The notes beneath the pieces were generated by a model. That model had not been told where the DNA came from. It searched no databases and was given only the letters and a program-made list of their open reading frames with translations. The position numbers and the translations under genes were made by a program. From an uncultured Lachnospiraceae bacterium (GTDB lineage Bacteria > Bacillota > Clostridia > Lachnospirales > Lachnospiraceae), in assembly GCA_947172645.1 (NCBI GenBank), contig CAMWBY010000003.1, forward strand, positions 62,001 through 126,000: DNA of 64,000 nt. The letters are read 5' to 3'. How positions within the stretch are numbered: position 1 is the first letter of the stretch; each line of letters opens with the position of its first letter. Shown piece by piece: positions 8,824-17,660 of the stretch.

Positions 8824-9690
8824 ATGGACGAAAAAAAGGCACCTGAAAGAATTATTTTAGGATCCGGATATATCCATTTAGGAGTATTCACAAAAGGGCA
8901 GCAGATCCCGGAGCCGCAGGACTTTTGCACAGACGCAAACCGTTATTCCTATATCAAAAATGGCGCGACGCTTGAATACTCAAACGAGATTCAGGAAGCG
9001 AAGGACGATATGGGGAGAGTGTCAAAGACGGTTATCATTTCCGAGGATGTAACACTGAAGGCGGGACTGATGACGTTGATCGGCGACACAATCGAAAAAT
9101 TATGTGATACCGCCCGCGTTTCCGTATCACAGGACGGAAGGTATCGCAAGACAAAGATCGGCGGAGTAGGAAACAGGAAAGGCGCGAAATACGTTATCTG
9201 TTTTCATCATGTAGATCCGGAGGACGGCGACATATGGGTAATGATTGTCGGACAGAATCAGGCGGGATTCATATTATCGTTTGCGCCTTCGGACGCGACG
9301 GTCGTTGACGCAGAATTCAAGGCTATGCCGAATCTGGATGACGAAGGAACGCTTGTAAATTACGTTGAGGAAATCAAGGATTATCAGAATCAGGAGCCGA
9401 CGCCGGATCCGGATCAGAAACCGGAGCCGGAAAAGAAAACATATAGCGTCGAACAGAATTTGACGAACGTTCAGTCCACGTTTTCCGGGGGAACCGTAAA
9501 CGAGGGCGAACAGTTTTCGGCAACACTGACAGCGGACGAAGGACACACGATCCAGACGCCGACGGTCATCATGGGCGGAATGGATATCGGATCGACGGCA
9601 TGGGACGCAAGCGGCGGAACCGTGACGATCGGCGAAGTGACAGGGGATATCATTATCACAGCAGCAGCAACGCCGGACGAAAGCGAGTAA
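8824..9690 (+). CDS. Major tail tube protein with C-terminal Ig-like domain
   Basis: A 288-residue protein. Residues 1-190 resemble siphovirus tail tube subunits. A proline-rich linker (PTPDPDQKPEPEKK, about residues 195-210) joins a beta-rich domain of about 75 residues ending in GEVTGDIIITAAA, like the bacterial Ig-like folds often added to tail tubes. Such domains project from the tail surface and may bind carbohydrate or cell wall, but that role is inference. The ribosome site is GGAAGGAGC. Confidence 0.85.
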   Translation: MDEKKAPERIILGSGYIHLGVFTKGQQIPEPQDFCTDANRYSYIKNGATLEYSNEIQEAKDDMGRVSKTVIISEDVTLKAGLMTLIGDTIEKLCDTARVSVSQDGRYRKTKIGGVGNRKGAKYVICFHHVDPEDGDIWVMIVGQNQAGFILSFAPSDATVVDAEFKAMPNLDDEGTLVNYVEEIKDYQNQEPTPDPDQKPEPEKKTYSVEQNLTNVQSTFSGGTVNEGEQFSATLTADEGHTIQTPTVIMGGMDIGSTAWDASGGTVTIGEVTGDIIITAAATPDESE

Positions 9691-9799
9691 AAGGCAGCAG
9701 GACAAAGGGAACGGATCCGGCGGTCGGGATTGAAACGCCCGTCGCCGGATTATTTTATTCAAAAACATTTTCAGGAAAAGAAAGGGAAAGGATCAGATC

Positions 9800-10132
9800 A
9801 TGGCTAACTTATCATTCGATTTTAACAAAATCAAAAGAACTTTTTTTAATGTCACATTAAAGGACGGAACCGCGCTGCAGGTCAAAATGCCGAAGAAGAA
9901 AACATTCGGAAAGGTTAAGGCGTTGCGGACGCTGCAGGAGGATGAAAACGCCGATATCGATGACGTTATGGACACTATGGCGGGAGTTATGGCGGACTGT
10001 CTGTCAAACAATCTAAATGGCGTCAAAGTGGAGCCGGAACAGTTGGAGAATTACGATATCGAGGAAATGACGGCGTTTATCGAGGAATATTACGAAAAAT
10101 TCGTCGGCGAGATCCAGAACAACCCAAACTAG
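9800..10132 (+). CDS. Tail assembly chaperone, short form (gpG-like)
   Basis: A 110-residue acidic protein starting at ATG 9800 with site AGGAAAAG. Position between tail tube and tape measure is diagnostic for the gpG/gpGT pair. Its last codons contain CCCAAAC in the right phase for slippage, immediately before the TAG stop, and the -1 frame continues to 10404. The short form coats the tape measure during tail assembly. Confidence 0.85.
   Translation: MANLSFDFNKIKRTFFNVTLKDGTALQVKMPKKKTFGKVKALRTLQEDENADIDDVMDTMAGVMADCLSNNLNGVKVEPEQLENYDIEEMTAFIEEYYEKFVGEIQNNPN
10123..10129 (+). promoter_or_regulatory. -1 programmed ribosomal frameshift site CCCAAAC
   Basis: The heptamer reads C-CCA-AAC in the gpG frame, the X-XXY-YYZ pattern for tandem -1 slippage, and is followed directly by the stop TAG at 10130-10132. 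The -1 frame is open through this point and for 91 codons after it. It would produce a gpG-T fusion in a minor fraction of translations. Confidence 0.8.
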
Positions 10133-10404
10133 AAGTCCCGTTCTATCCGGGACATGAAAAGGACGAAGAAATATTCTACACACCGGATAGCGCGGGGGAA
10201 AGAATGGTCGTCGAATATACCGGACTGAATATCTGGGAGATTGGCGAAATGGATATCGACGAATATATGTATTATCTCCGGGACGCCTTTATCCATAACA
10301 TGAACCAAACAGAGGATGGACGGAAATATTTAGAAAACGCCTATTATTACAAGCAAACAAAGCCAGATCGGGCGCGGTTACGGTCAAAATTCGGTAAGAA
10401 ATAG
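10129..10404 (+). CDS. Tail assembly chaperone T extension, made by -1 frameshift
   Basis: Read by slippage from the previous gene, this adds 91 residues to give a fusion of about 201. No convincing ribosome site precedes the internal ATG at 10204, so independent translation is unlikely. The extension is rich in aromatic and acidic residues at first and basic at the end (KPDRARLRSKFGKK). In lambda, gpGT's T part recruits the tail tube protein to the tape measure-chaperone complex, and the same is inferred here. Confidence 0.78.
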   Translation, partial: LEVPFYPGHEKDEEIFYTPDSAGERMVVEYTGLNIWEIGEMDIDEYMYYLRDAFIHNMNQTEDGRKYLENAYYYKQTKPDRARLRSKFGKK

Positions 10405-10419
10405 AACAGGGGCGGATTT

Positions 10420-13419
10420 ATGGGAGCAGGAAATATTAAAGGAATCACAATCGAAATAGGCGGGGAAACAACAAAACTTGATAAAGCATTAAAGGGCATA
10501 AACGATAAATCAAAAACGATTCAGAACCAGTTAAAAGCAGTAAATCAGGCGTTGAAACTGGATCCAAAGAATACGGAACTACTGGCACAAAAGCAGAAAC
10601 TTTTGTCGGAATCTATCCAAGCCACAAAAGAAAAGTTGCAAACGCTGAAAACAGCACAGGAACAGGCGGCGGCAGCTTTTGAACGTGGAGAAATAAGCGA
10701 AAACCAGTATCGCGCCCTTCAAACAGAAATCATAAAGACCGAAACCGAACTGAAAAATCTGGAATCACAGCTTGAAAAGGAAAAAACGACGCTTGAAAAG
10801 GCGGGAGCGGCAATTCAGGACTTCGGGGACAAGTTCACGAAGGCGGGGGACAAAATAACAAAAGTCGGGGACGGAATCCAGAACGCGGGAAAAAAGTTAA
10901 TGCCCGTAACGGCGGCGATAACAGGTGTCGCCGCTGCTTCTGTCGCGGCAGCTAAAGACATGGATCAGGGTTATGACACAATCATAACCAAAACAGGAGC
11001 AACCGGGGAAGCGTTGGCGGATCTGACGGAACAAATGGACGATGTATTCGCAGATCTGCCAACGGACGCGGAAACGGCAGGAATCGCAATCGGAGAAGTA
11101 AATACACGGTTCGGACTGACCGGGGATAAATTGGAAGAATTATCAAAGGATTTTATAAGATTCGCAGAAATAAACGGAACCGATCTGAATAATTCGATCG
11201 ATTCCGTGGACGCGATTATGACAAAATTCGGCGTCGATTCTTCCCAAACGTCAAAGGTTTTAGGACTGATGACGAAAGCAGGACAAGACACAGGGTTGTC
11301 AATGGACAATCTGTATCGTTCACTTGAAACGAACGGATCCACACTAAAAGAAATGGGTTTAGGACTAACGGAGTCCGTGAACCTTTTGGCGCAGTTTGAA
11401 GCGTCCGGCGTGGATTCCGCGACGGCGTTGGCGGCATTAAAAAAGGCACAGCAGAACGCGACGGCAGAGGGAAAGACTTTAGATCAGGCGTTGAACGAAC
11501 AGATCGAAGCGATCAAAGGGGCGTCGTCAGAAACCGAAGCATTACAAATTGCGACGGAATTATTCGGAAAAAAAGGCGCGGCAGAAATGACACAGGCGAT
11601 CCGGGAAGGTCGTTTTTCTGTCGATGATCTGTCGGCGTCGTTGAACGATTACGCGTCCACGGTGGAAGATACCTATAATTCGACGTTGGATCCATGGGAT
11701 CAAATGACGGTAGCAACAAATAACTTGAAATTATCAGGAGCGGAACTGGCGTCCGTGTTTTTGTCAATGCTGCAGCCGACGATCGATAAAGTCGTACAGA
11801 AAGTTAAAGATTTTACATCGTGGTTCAAGAATTTGGATGATTCACAGAAACAAATGATCGTCAGGATCGCGGCGATTGTGGCAGCAGTCGCCCCCGCGCT
11901 TATGATTGCCGGGAAAGCGATATCAACCGTCGGGAAAGTCACGTCAGGGATCGGCGGGATAATTACAAAGGTCGGCGGACTGGTTTCAAAATTGGGGGGA
12001 CTTCCGGGCGTATTGTCGGCGATCGCGTCCCCGGTCGGAATCGTCGTCGCCGCGATTGCGGCATTGGCAGCAGGATTTATATATCTGTATAACACAAGTG
12101 ACGAATTCCGGGAAAAAGTGAACCAGACCGTCGAAAAAGTAAAACAGGCATTTTCCGGCATGGTCGAAAAGGTCAAGCCGTTATTAGATAAATTAAAAGA
12201 AGCATTTCAAAAACTGGCGTCCACTCTGATATCAGCATTTCAAAAGCTGATGAAAGGACTGCAACCCGTTTTCGAGTTCATACTGACATATGTTGGGGCA
12301 GTAGTGAACGGAATTATAAACGCCGCCGCGCCGATAATTTCAGCCGTGACAAACGTTGTCGAGTTCATAACGAATATTATTTCGGCATTCGTCGCATTGT
12401 TTGAGGGCGACACAGACAAATTTTTTGCGTACATACAAGCCGCGCTTCAAAATGCAATCGATTTTGTGAAAAATATCGTTTCGGCGTTCGTGTCGTTTAT
12501 AGTCGGATTTTTCGAGGGTTTCGGAATAGATATCAAGAAAATTTTTTCGGATATCTGGTTCGGGATTGTTTCGATTTTTCAGGGCGTCGGACAATGGTTT
12601 TCAGACAGGTTCACGGAAGCATACACAGCCGTCACGACTGTATTTAGCGGAATAGGACAGTGGTTTTCCGCCAGGTGGACGGATATCAAAAACGCCCTGT
12701 CAACCGTCGGAACGTGGTTCCTGACGATGTTCCAAACGGCATACACGAACGTAACGAACGTATTCAAGGCAATAGGACAGTGGTTCGGGGCAAGGTGGAC
12801 GGATATCAAAAACGCCTTGTCAACCGTGGTAGACTGGTTCAGACAGAAATTTCAGGCAGCATATGACAACGTGACGTCAGTATTTAAGAATATCGGATCG
12901 TGGTTCCAGACAAACGTTATTGATAAAATCAAAAGCGTTTTCGATGGTTTTTCTCTACTGGACGCCGGAAAGAAAATGATAAATTCGTTAGTCGAGGGTA
13001 TAAAGTCGATCAAACTTCCGAAATTGTCGATCACATGGGGATCAGAATCAAAAGAGGGCGACGGCGGATCAAAAATATCAATTCCGGTTCCGCATATATC
13101 ATGGAACGCGATCGGCGGCATTATGAAAAACCCGACGATCTTCGGGATGTACGGCGGAAAGCTGCAAGGCGGCGGAGAAGCCGGGGACGAAGCGATCCTG
13201 CCGCTTGACATATTCTACAAGCGGACAGAAAGCTATATCGACGACGCGATCGCAAGGGCGACGGCAGCAGCAAAGGCGGCGGACAGCGGCAGCAGAGGAA
13301 ACGGCGGTTTTGTTCAGAATATCAACATAGAAAGTCCGGAACCGTTATCGCCGTATGAGGTGGCAAGACAAACGAGGAATCAAACGCGGAATCTGGTTCT
13401 TCAGTTGCAAAGGGGATAG
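10420..13419 (+). CDS. Tape measure protein
   Basis: A 999-residue protein, the longest phage gene. Residues 1-150 form coiled coil. Hydrophobic segments occur around 480-560, including one near AAIAALAAGFIYLY. Residues about 720-835 hold roughly 40-residue repeats built on GQWF-x-x-RWTDIKNALSTV, visible in DNA as 120-base-spaced repeats at 12656 and 12776. The C-terminus ends with a GEAGDEAILPL block typical of tape measures. It sets tail length and helps DNA cross the membrane. No lytic enzyme domain was seen. Confidence 0.93.
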   Translation: MGAGNIKGITIEIGGETTKLDKALKGINDKSKTIQNQLKAVNQALKLDPKNTELLAQKQKLLSESIQATKEKLQTLKTAQEQAAAAFERGEISENQYRALQTEIIKTETELKNLESQLEKEKTTLEKAGAAIQDFGDKFTKAGDKITKVGDGIQNAGKKLMPVTAAITGVAAASVAAAKDMDQGYDTIITKTGATGEALADLTEQMDDVFADLPTDAETAGIAIGEVNTRFGLTGDKLEELSKDFIRFAEINGTDLNNSIDSVDAIMTKFGVDSSQTSKVLGLMTKAGQDTGLSMDNLYRSLETNGSTLKEMGLGLTESVNLLAQFEASGVDSATALAALKKAQQNATAEGKTLDQALNEQIEAIKGASSETEALQIATELFGKKGAAEMTQAIREGRFSVDDLSASLNDYASTVEDTYNSTLDPWDQMTVATNNLKLSGAELASVFLSMLQPTIDKVVQKVKDFTSWFKNLDDSQKQMIVRIAAIVAAVAPALMIAGKAISTVGKVTSGIGGIITKVGGLVSKLGGLPGVLSAIASPVGIVVAAIAALAAGFIYLYNTSDEFREKVNQTVEKVKQAFSGMVEKVKPLLDKLKEAFQKLASTLISAFQKLMKGLQPVFEFILTYVGAVVNGIINAAAPIISAVTNVVEFITNIISAFVALFEGDTDKFFAYIQAALQNAIDFVKNIVSAFVSFIVGFFEGFGIDIKKIFSDIWFGIVSIFQGVGQWFSDRFTEAYTAVTTVFSGIGQWFSARWTDIKNALSTVGTWFLTMFQTAYTNVTNVFKAIGQWFGARWTDIKNALSTVVDWFRQKFQAAYDNVTSVFKNIGSWFQTNVIDKIKSVFDGFSLLDAGKKMINSLVEGIKSIKLPKLSITWGSESKEGDGGSKISIPVPHISWNAIGGIMKNPTIFGMYGGKLQGGGEAGDEAILPLDIFYKRTESYIDDAIARATAAAKAADSGSRGNGGFVQNINIESPEPLSPYEVARQTRNQTRNLVLQLQRG
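12656..12832 (+). repeat. Two 120-bp-spaced repeats inside the tape measure gene
   Basis: Copies beginning at 12656 and 12776 share a nearly identical core that encodes RWTDIKNALSTV, with a few substitutions. More diverged units (GQWFSDRFTEAY, GSWFQTNV) flank them. Length changes in such units would change tail length. Confidence 0.75.
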
Positions 13420-13422
13420 AAA

Positions 13423-14298
13423 ATGTCAAAGAAAATCATATGCAAAAATGAAGATAATGTTCAGATAGAATTTAGTTATGAGGATGACGCGGAGTTTTTT
13501 CTTGTATCTTGCGACGGGATTTATTCGGTATCAAACAACGTCGTCACGTCTGAAAACACGATGACAGACGGATCCACATATCAGGGATCGACGACAAAAC
13601 AAAGGAATATCGTTATCACGGCGGAATTTGATTCGGACTATCAATCCCGCCGGGATTTCCTCTATAAGTCATTCAAACCAAAATCGCCGGGGACGTTTTA
13701 CTATTACGAAAACGGAGAGGAACGGCAGATCGATTACCGCGTCGAATACATCGACATAGACGAAAAGGGAGTATGCAGGAACGCGGTTATTTCTCTAATA
13801 TGTCCGGATCCATTTTTCAAAGATCCTGCAGATACGACGATCACAATGGCGGGGTGGGAACCGTGTTTTGAATTCATACATGAATTCACGGACGAACTAG
13901 AGGAATTCGGGATCCGCGTCGCGGAACTTGTGAAAGATATCGAAAACGATTCGGCGGCGGACTATATCGGAATTGAAGTCATCATGGAAGCGTTGGGAGC
14001 CGTCAGGAATCCAGCGTTATACCATGTACAGCAGGATATACATATCAAGGTAGGGACAGAAGAATATCCGTTTGACATGGAGCCGGGCGACGTCGTGAGG
14101 ATAACAACCGGGACAAACGAAAAGAATGTCTATCTGGAAAAGGACGGAGCGACAACAAAAATAAATGGATATCTGGAAGAAGAAAGTGAGTTCATCCAAT
14201 TAGTACACGGAACAAATACGCTGATATATGACGCGGATCAGGGCGTCGATTATCTGAATGTCACAATCATGTATCGGTTCCGGTATTTAGGTGTATAG
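13423..14298 (+). CDS. Distal tail protein (Dit, siphovirus tail family)
   Basis: A 291-residue protein four bases after the tape measure gene. The N-terminal half contains the ring-forming domain pattern with TDGSTYQGSTTKQRNIVI and a RRDFLYKSFKPKSPGTFYY segment typical of Dit. The C-terminal half is a beta-rich galectin-like region. Dit forms the hub connecting tail tube to baseplate. Gene order (tape measure, Dit, Tal-like, fibre) is standard for siphoviruses of Gram-positive hosts. Confidence 0.88.
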   Translation: MSKKIICKNEDNVQIEFSYEDDAEFFLVSCDGIYSVSNNVVTSENTMTDGSTYQGSTTKQRNIVITAEFDSDYQSRRDFLYKSFKPKSPGTFYYYENGEERQIDYRVEYIDIDEKGVCRNAVISLICPDPFFKDPADTTITMAGWEPCFEFIHEFTDELEEFGIRVAELVKDIENDSAADYIGIEVIMEALGAVRNPALYHVQQDIHIKVGTEEYPFDMEPGDVVRITTGTNEKNVYLEKDGATTKINGYLEEESEFIQLVHGTNTLIYDADQGVDYLNVTIMYRFRYLGV

Positions 14299-14310
14299 GA
14301 GGGCAGCAGA

Positions 14311-15351
14311 ATGGAAGTCAGGATATACGGGCGAAATCTATTCCGGATCGGTCAAATTGAGAACCAAACGTCCCTGATCTGGACGCGGAAATTCTACGAA
14401 CCGGGGACGTTTGAACTTCACGCACCGATCACGAATGAAAATTTATATATGTTAAAGGAAGGAAACATCGTCGGAAAAAAAGGATCCGCCGAAGCCGGAA
14501 TTATTGAAGATATCGAAAAGGAAGAAAGCGATATCAAGAACGAAATCACGGTCAAGGGGCGTTTTCTATCGTCATACATGGATAGACGACTGATAAAAAA
14601 GACGGTCAATTTTTCGGGATATATCGAAGTCGCTATGCGTCAGTTATATTCAGGATGTATTCCGATCCCGCTTGTAGAATTGGGGAGCCTGAACGGATTC
14701 ACGGAGCGGGTGGAATTTCAAGTCACAATGAAGAACCTTCTGGCATACGAAAACAAATTGTCAAGGGCGGGCGCGATCGGGTTCCGGTACAGACCGGACT
14801 TCGTAAACCATAAAATAATTTTTGAAACCTATCAGGGAAAAGACCGGACGTTAAGTCAGCACGAAAACAACCGCGTGATTTTTTCGGAGGGTTACAACAA
14901 TCTAAACAACGCTATTTATAAATACAATAGTAAGAATTTGAAAACATTCGCAATAGTCGGAGGTCAGGGAGAGGGCGACGCCCGGACTTATTACGAGTTG
15001 GGCGGCGGCGAAGGTTACGACTTGCGGGAAGTATTCGTTGACGCGAAAGACCTAAACCCGGAGGGGATGACGGCGGCACAGTATAAGGCGGCGTTATTGC
15101 AGCGGGCGCAGGAAACCCTGAACGAATCGATCGTGTCGGAAAGTCTGGAATGCGAAACGGAAGCGGCGATCAATTTCACATACAAAGAAGATTATGATCT
15201 GGGCGACATTGTGACGGTCAGGAAAAAGAAATGGAATCTATACATGAACCAGAGGATAACGGAACTATCTGAAGTTTACGAATACGGAGGAATGACAGTC
15301 GTTCCGACGTTCGGGGATCCACTTCCTGAAAAAATAAAGTGGGACGAATAA
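14311..15351 (+). CDS. Gp37-like tail protein (Tal / baseplate hub)
   Basis: A 346-residue protein behind an AGGAGGGC site. The N-terminal part with FEPGTF-like FYEPGTFELHAP and the later LSRAGAIGFRYRPDF and DLGDIVTVRKKKW segments match the ReqiPepy6 Gp37-like family, which takes the place of Tal after Dit. It probably closes the tail tip. No peptidase or lysozyme extension is present. Confidence 0.85.
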   Translation: MEVRIYGRNLFRIGQIENQTSLIWTRKFYEPGTFELHAPITNENLYMLKEGNIVGKKGSAEAGIIEDIEKEESDIKNEITVKGRFLSSYMDRRLIKKTVNFSGYIEVAMRQLYSGCIPIPLVELGSLNGFTERVEFQVTMKNLLAYENKLSRAGAIGFRYRPDFVNHKIIFETYQGKDRTLSQHENNRVIFSEGYNNLNNAIYKYNSKNLKTFAIVGGQGEGDARTYYELGGGEGYDLREVFVDAKDLNPEGMTAAQYKAALLQRAQETLNESIVSESLECETEAAINFTYKEDYDLGDIVTVRKKKWNLYMNQRITELSEVYEYGGMTVVPTFGDPLPEKIKWDE

Positions 15352-15373
15352 AACGGGAGGGAGTGAAAAAGCT

Positions 15374-16408
15374 ATGGCAGCAAAAAAAGAACGAAGCTAT
15401 GATTATTTTTGGAATTCAAAAGACGATCGATATTATGACGCTGATTCAATGGGGGATTGGTTAAGACCGTTTTTTTGTAATGGCATATTTAACGGGCAAA
15501 TGCAAGTCACAGCGAACGACAATATGTCCGTAACGGTTGCGGCGGGATATGGCTACATAAACGGCAAACACAGGCATTTCCTGACGCCGACGACGCTTGA
15601 TCTGGAAGTTGCGTCCGGAACCCTGAACAGAATCGACGCCGTAATGTTGCGCCGGGACGATACGGAAAGAATGATCTATCCGCTGATTGTAAAGGGAGGA
15701 AACGCAGCGATACCAACAGCACCGCAACCGATACGGGACGGGGCAATATATGAATTGAAACTTGCGGATATCTATATCGCCGCGGGAACCGTCAAGATCA
15801 CACAGGCAGAAATAACAGACACGCGTATGAACGCCGCCGTCTGCGGTTGGGTGGCGGCAACCGTGAAAGAAATTGATTTTACACAGATTCAGGCGCAATT
15901 TGACGCCTATTTCGCACAGTACAAGAAAAACATATCGGATCAGTATCAGGATTATATCGGAGCGATTCAGGCGTTCAAAGATCAGGCGCAGGAACAGTAC
16001 GATCTAATGGTTCAGGCGTTCAACACATACGCCGATCAGCAGAAAGAAATATATGAGGATTGGATCGCGGAACAGGAATCAGGGTTCGAGGAATGGAGCG
16101 AAGAGCAGCAGTCAGCATTCGCACAATGGCGGCAGAATCAGGAACAGGCGTTCAATAACTGGTATTTGAACAATACCGGGGCATGGACGGACGAATTTCT
16201 GAAATGGTTCGACGGGATCAAGGGAATTTTCGGAACAGATCCGGCGGGAGCTTTGCAAAATGAAATAGAAATCCTGCAGAACATATTATATTCCGGACAG
16301 GTTCCCGCGAATCTGGTCACGACAGACGGCGACGAACTGGTCACGACAGACGGCGATCAGTTGATCGCGTTCTGGACGCTGAAAACGTCCGAAACGTGTC
16401 ACTGTTAG
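15374..16408 (+). CDS. Baseplate / tail fibre protein
   Basis: A 344-residue protein. Residues 1-175 resemble the N-terminal domain of BppU-like baseplate proteins (VTVAAGYGYINGKHRHF, then a strand with RIDAVMLRRDD). Residues 180-285 are coiled coil rich in Q, E, W and A. A short C-terminal tail carries two copies of LVTTDGD and ends in CHC. It probably anchors or orients the DGR target protein encoded next, which is inferred from adjacency. It has no VR-like segment itself. Confidence 0.78.
   Translation: MAAKKERSYDYFWNSKDDRYYDADSMGDWLRPFFCNGIFNGQMQVTANDNMSVTVAAGYGYINGKHRHFLTPTTLDLEVASGTLNRIDAVMLRRDDTERMIYPLIVKGGNAAIPTAPQPIRDGAIYELKLADIYIAAGTVKITQAEITDTRMNAAVCGWVAATVKEIDFTQIQAQFDAYFAQYKKNISDQYQDYIGAIQAFKDQAQEQYDLMVQAFNTYADQQKEIYEDWIAEQESGFEEWSEEQQSAFAQWRQNQEQAFNNWYLNNTGAWTDEFLKWFDGIKGIFGTDPAGALQNEIEILQNILYSGQVPANLVTTDGDELVTTDGDQLIAFWTLKTSETCHC
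16313..16360 (+). repeat. Tandem 24-bp duplication near the fibre C-terminus
   Basis: Units 16313-16336 and 16337-16360 are identical except for the last bases and encode LVTTDGDE and LVTTDGDQ. Short TTDGD-type repeats are common near the ends of phage baseplate proteins. This could be a recent slippage duplication. Confidence 0.85.
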
Positions 16409-16443
16409 CATAAAAAGCCAAAAAGAAAGGAGATAAAAAGAAC

Positions 16444-17574
16444 ATGGCACAGAAAAAGTTTTCGGATCTGTCAAAAGTTACGGGATTAAATAAAACCGAT
16501 CTTTTGGCAATCGAAAGAGCGGACGGGACGAAACAGATCACGTTCGCGCAATTATGTGAAGCGATCACGCCGCAGGATATCGCGGAACAGATCGAGGAAT
16601 TCCCGGAGATTGCGGCGGATGATACACTGGACGTAATTGTCGGAAAAATCAACAAGTGGCAGCAGGACGCACTGAAAAAGATCGAAAATTCCGAACAGTC
16701 GAACATGATTCAGGCGTTCCCGGATGTAGAATTTGATCCGGAGGATCCGGAGGATGAAACGACAAAGCAGCTTCGCGACGAAATTATTTCCGCCTTGCTT
16801 GCCTACACAATGAACGAAAAGATCCTGAAAGTGGTTTCGGATCATGGGGAACTGGTGGCAGACTATGCGATCTTAAAGCGTGAGAAAATGGCGTCATATG
16901 GATATTACGGCGTCGAATGGAATGTCGATGATCTGATGACACTTGTTAAGGCGGAGAAGTGGGACAAATTCGCGGTCGGCGATTATTTCATCGAAACAAA
17001 CACGGCGGGCGAAAAAATTCAGTTTGAGATCGCCGGAAAGAATTCCTATTTGCATTGTGGGGATAATCCGGAACTGACGAAGCCGCATATTGTAGTTTGT
17101 CCCCGCGACTGTTTACAGACGTATTACAAATACAATACGTCGAACGTGAACGCCGGAGGATATGCGGCGTCCCTTATGCCCGCGAATCTGGAAACCGAAG
17201 CGAAGAAATTCACGTCAAAACTGCAAGGGTACATGACACAGATCCGGCGTCTGGAAAATAACAAGGGAACGTGGGCGTGGGCGTCAAGACGGATTTTCCT
17301 TCCGGGGAATCCTGAACTTATAGGGTTCAACGGGTGGGCGGACGGATACTGCGGCGGCGCGTTCAATCAGCTTCCGCTATTCGTTGGCGGTAACGCGCAT
17401 TTATTGAAAGGCGCGGGATTTAACAAGGAAAAAGCCGCCCGGATGTGGTACTGGACTGCCGATCCGTCCGCCGCGCACACGACGAACTTTTGTTCTTTCA
17501 GCGGCTACGGCTACAGCGGCACCAACAGCGCGTCGGCGGATGGCGGCGTCGCCCCGCTTATCGTTCTGTCATAG
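16444..17574 (+). CDS. DGR-diversified receptor-binding protein (C-type-lectin-like)
   Basis: A 376-residue protein. Residues 1-80 carry an N-terminal attachment-like segment (FSDLSKVTGLNKTDLLAIERADG). A linker with FDPEDPEDE near residue 97 leads to a large C-terminal domain with the C-type-lectin or formylglycine-enzyme-like pattern, ending RMWYWTADPS and GGVAPLIVLS. The last 46 codons include the variable repeat, which differs from the template only at template adenines. Diversified residues include H, S, S, G, Y, Y, G and T in place of template Asn. It is the probable tail-tip adhesin of the phage. The host ligand is unknown. Confidence 0.92.
   Translation: MAQKKFSDLSKVTGLNKTDLLAIERADGTKQITFAQLCEAITPQDIAEQIEEFPEIAADDTLDVIVGKINKWQQDALKKIENSEQSNMIQAFPDVEFDPEDPEDETTKQLRDEIISALLAYTMNEKILKVVSDHGELVADYAILKREKMASYGYYGVEWNVDDLMTLVKAEKWDKFAVGDYFIETNTAGEKIQFEIAGKNSYLHCGDNPELTKPHIVVCPRDCLQTYYKYNTSNVNAGGYAASLMPANLETEAKKFTSKLQGYMTQIRRLENNKGTWAWASRRIFLPGNPELIGFNGWADGYCGGAFNQLPLFVGGNAHLLKGAGFNKEKAARMWYWTADPSAAHTTNFCSFSGYGYSGTNSASADGGVAPLIVLS
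17433..17556 (+). repeat. DGR variable repeat (VR)
   Basis: The 124-bp segment aligns without gaps to 18293-18416, with 113 identities. All 11 differences fall where the template has A: 17476, 17494, 17495, 17501, 17503, 17504, 17506, 17512, 17518, 17519 and 17522. Replacements are five G, three C and three T. The final 30 bases, GC-rich, are invariant and correspond to the homing initiation region of known DGRs. Confidence 0.96.
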
Positions 17575-17592
17575 ACAGATAATCCGGCAATC

Positions 17593-17615
17593 GCGCCGCC
17601 CGGCAGCGGCGGCGC
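17593..17615 (+). other. GC-rich hairpin downstream of VR
   Basis: GCGCCGCC (17593-17600) pairs perfectly with GGCGGCGC (17608-17615) across a 7-base loop. It lies 36 bases after VR and 18 bases after the target stop. No T-run follows, so it is not a typical terminator. DGRs such as that of phage BPP-1 need a GC-rich cruciform just after VR for efficient retrohoming, and this may serve that role. Confidence 0.55.
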
Positions 17616-17660
17616 ATAGTACCGGGAGCCACACACTAAAACAGAAAAGAGGAACAAAAA

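Noticed and set aside
17593-17615. Hairpin after VR as an intrinsic terminator
   Set aside because: No T-run follows, and the downstream accessory, TR and reverse transcriptase are expected on the same transcript.
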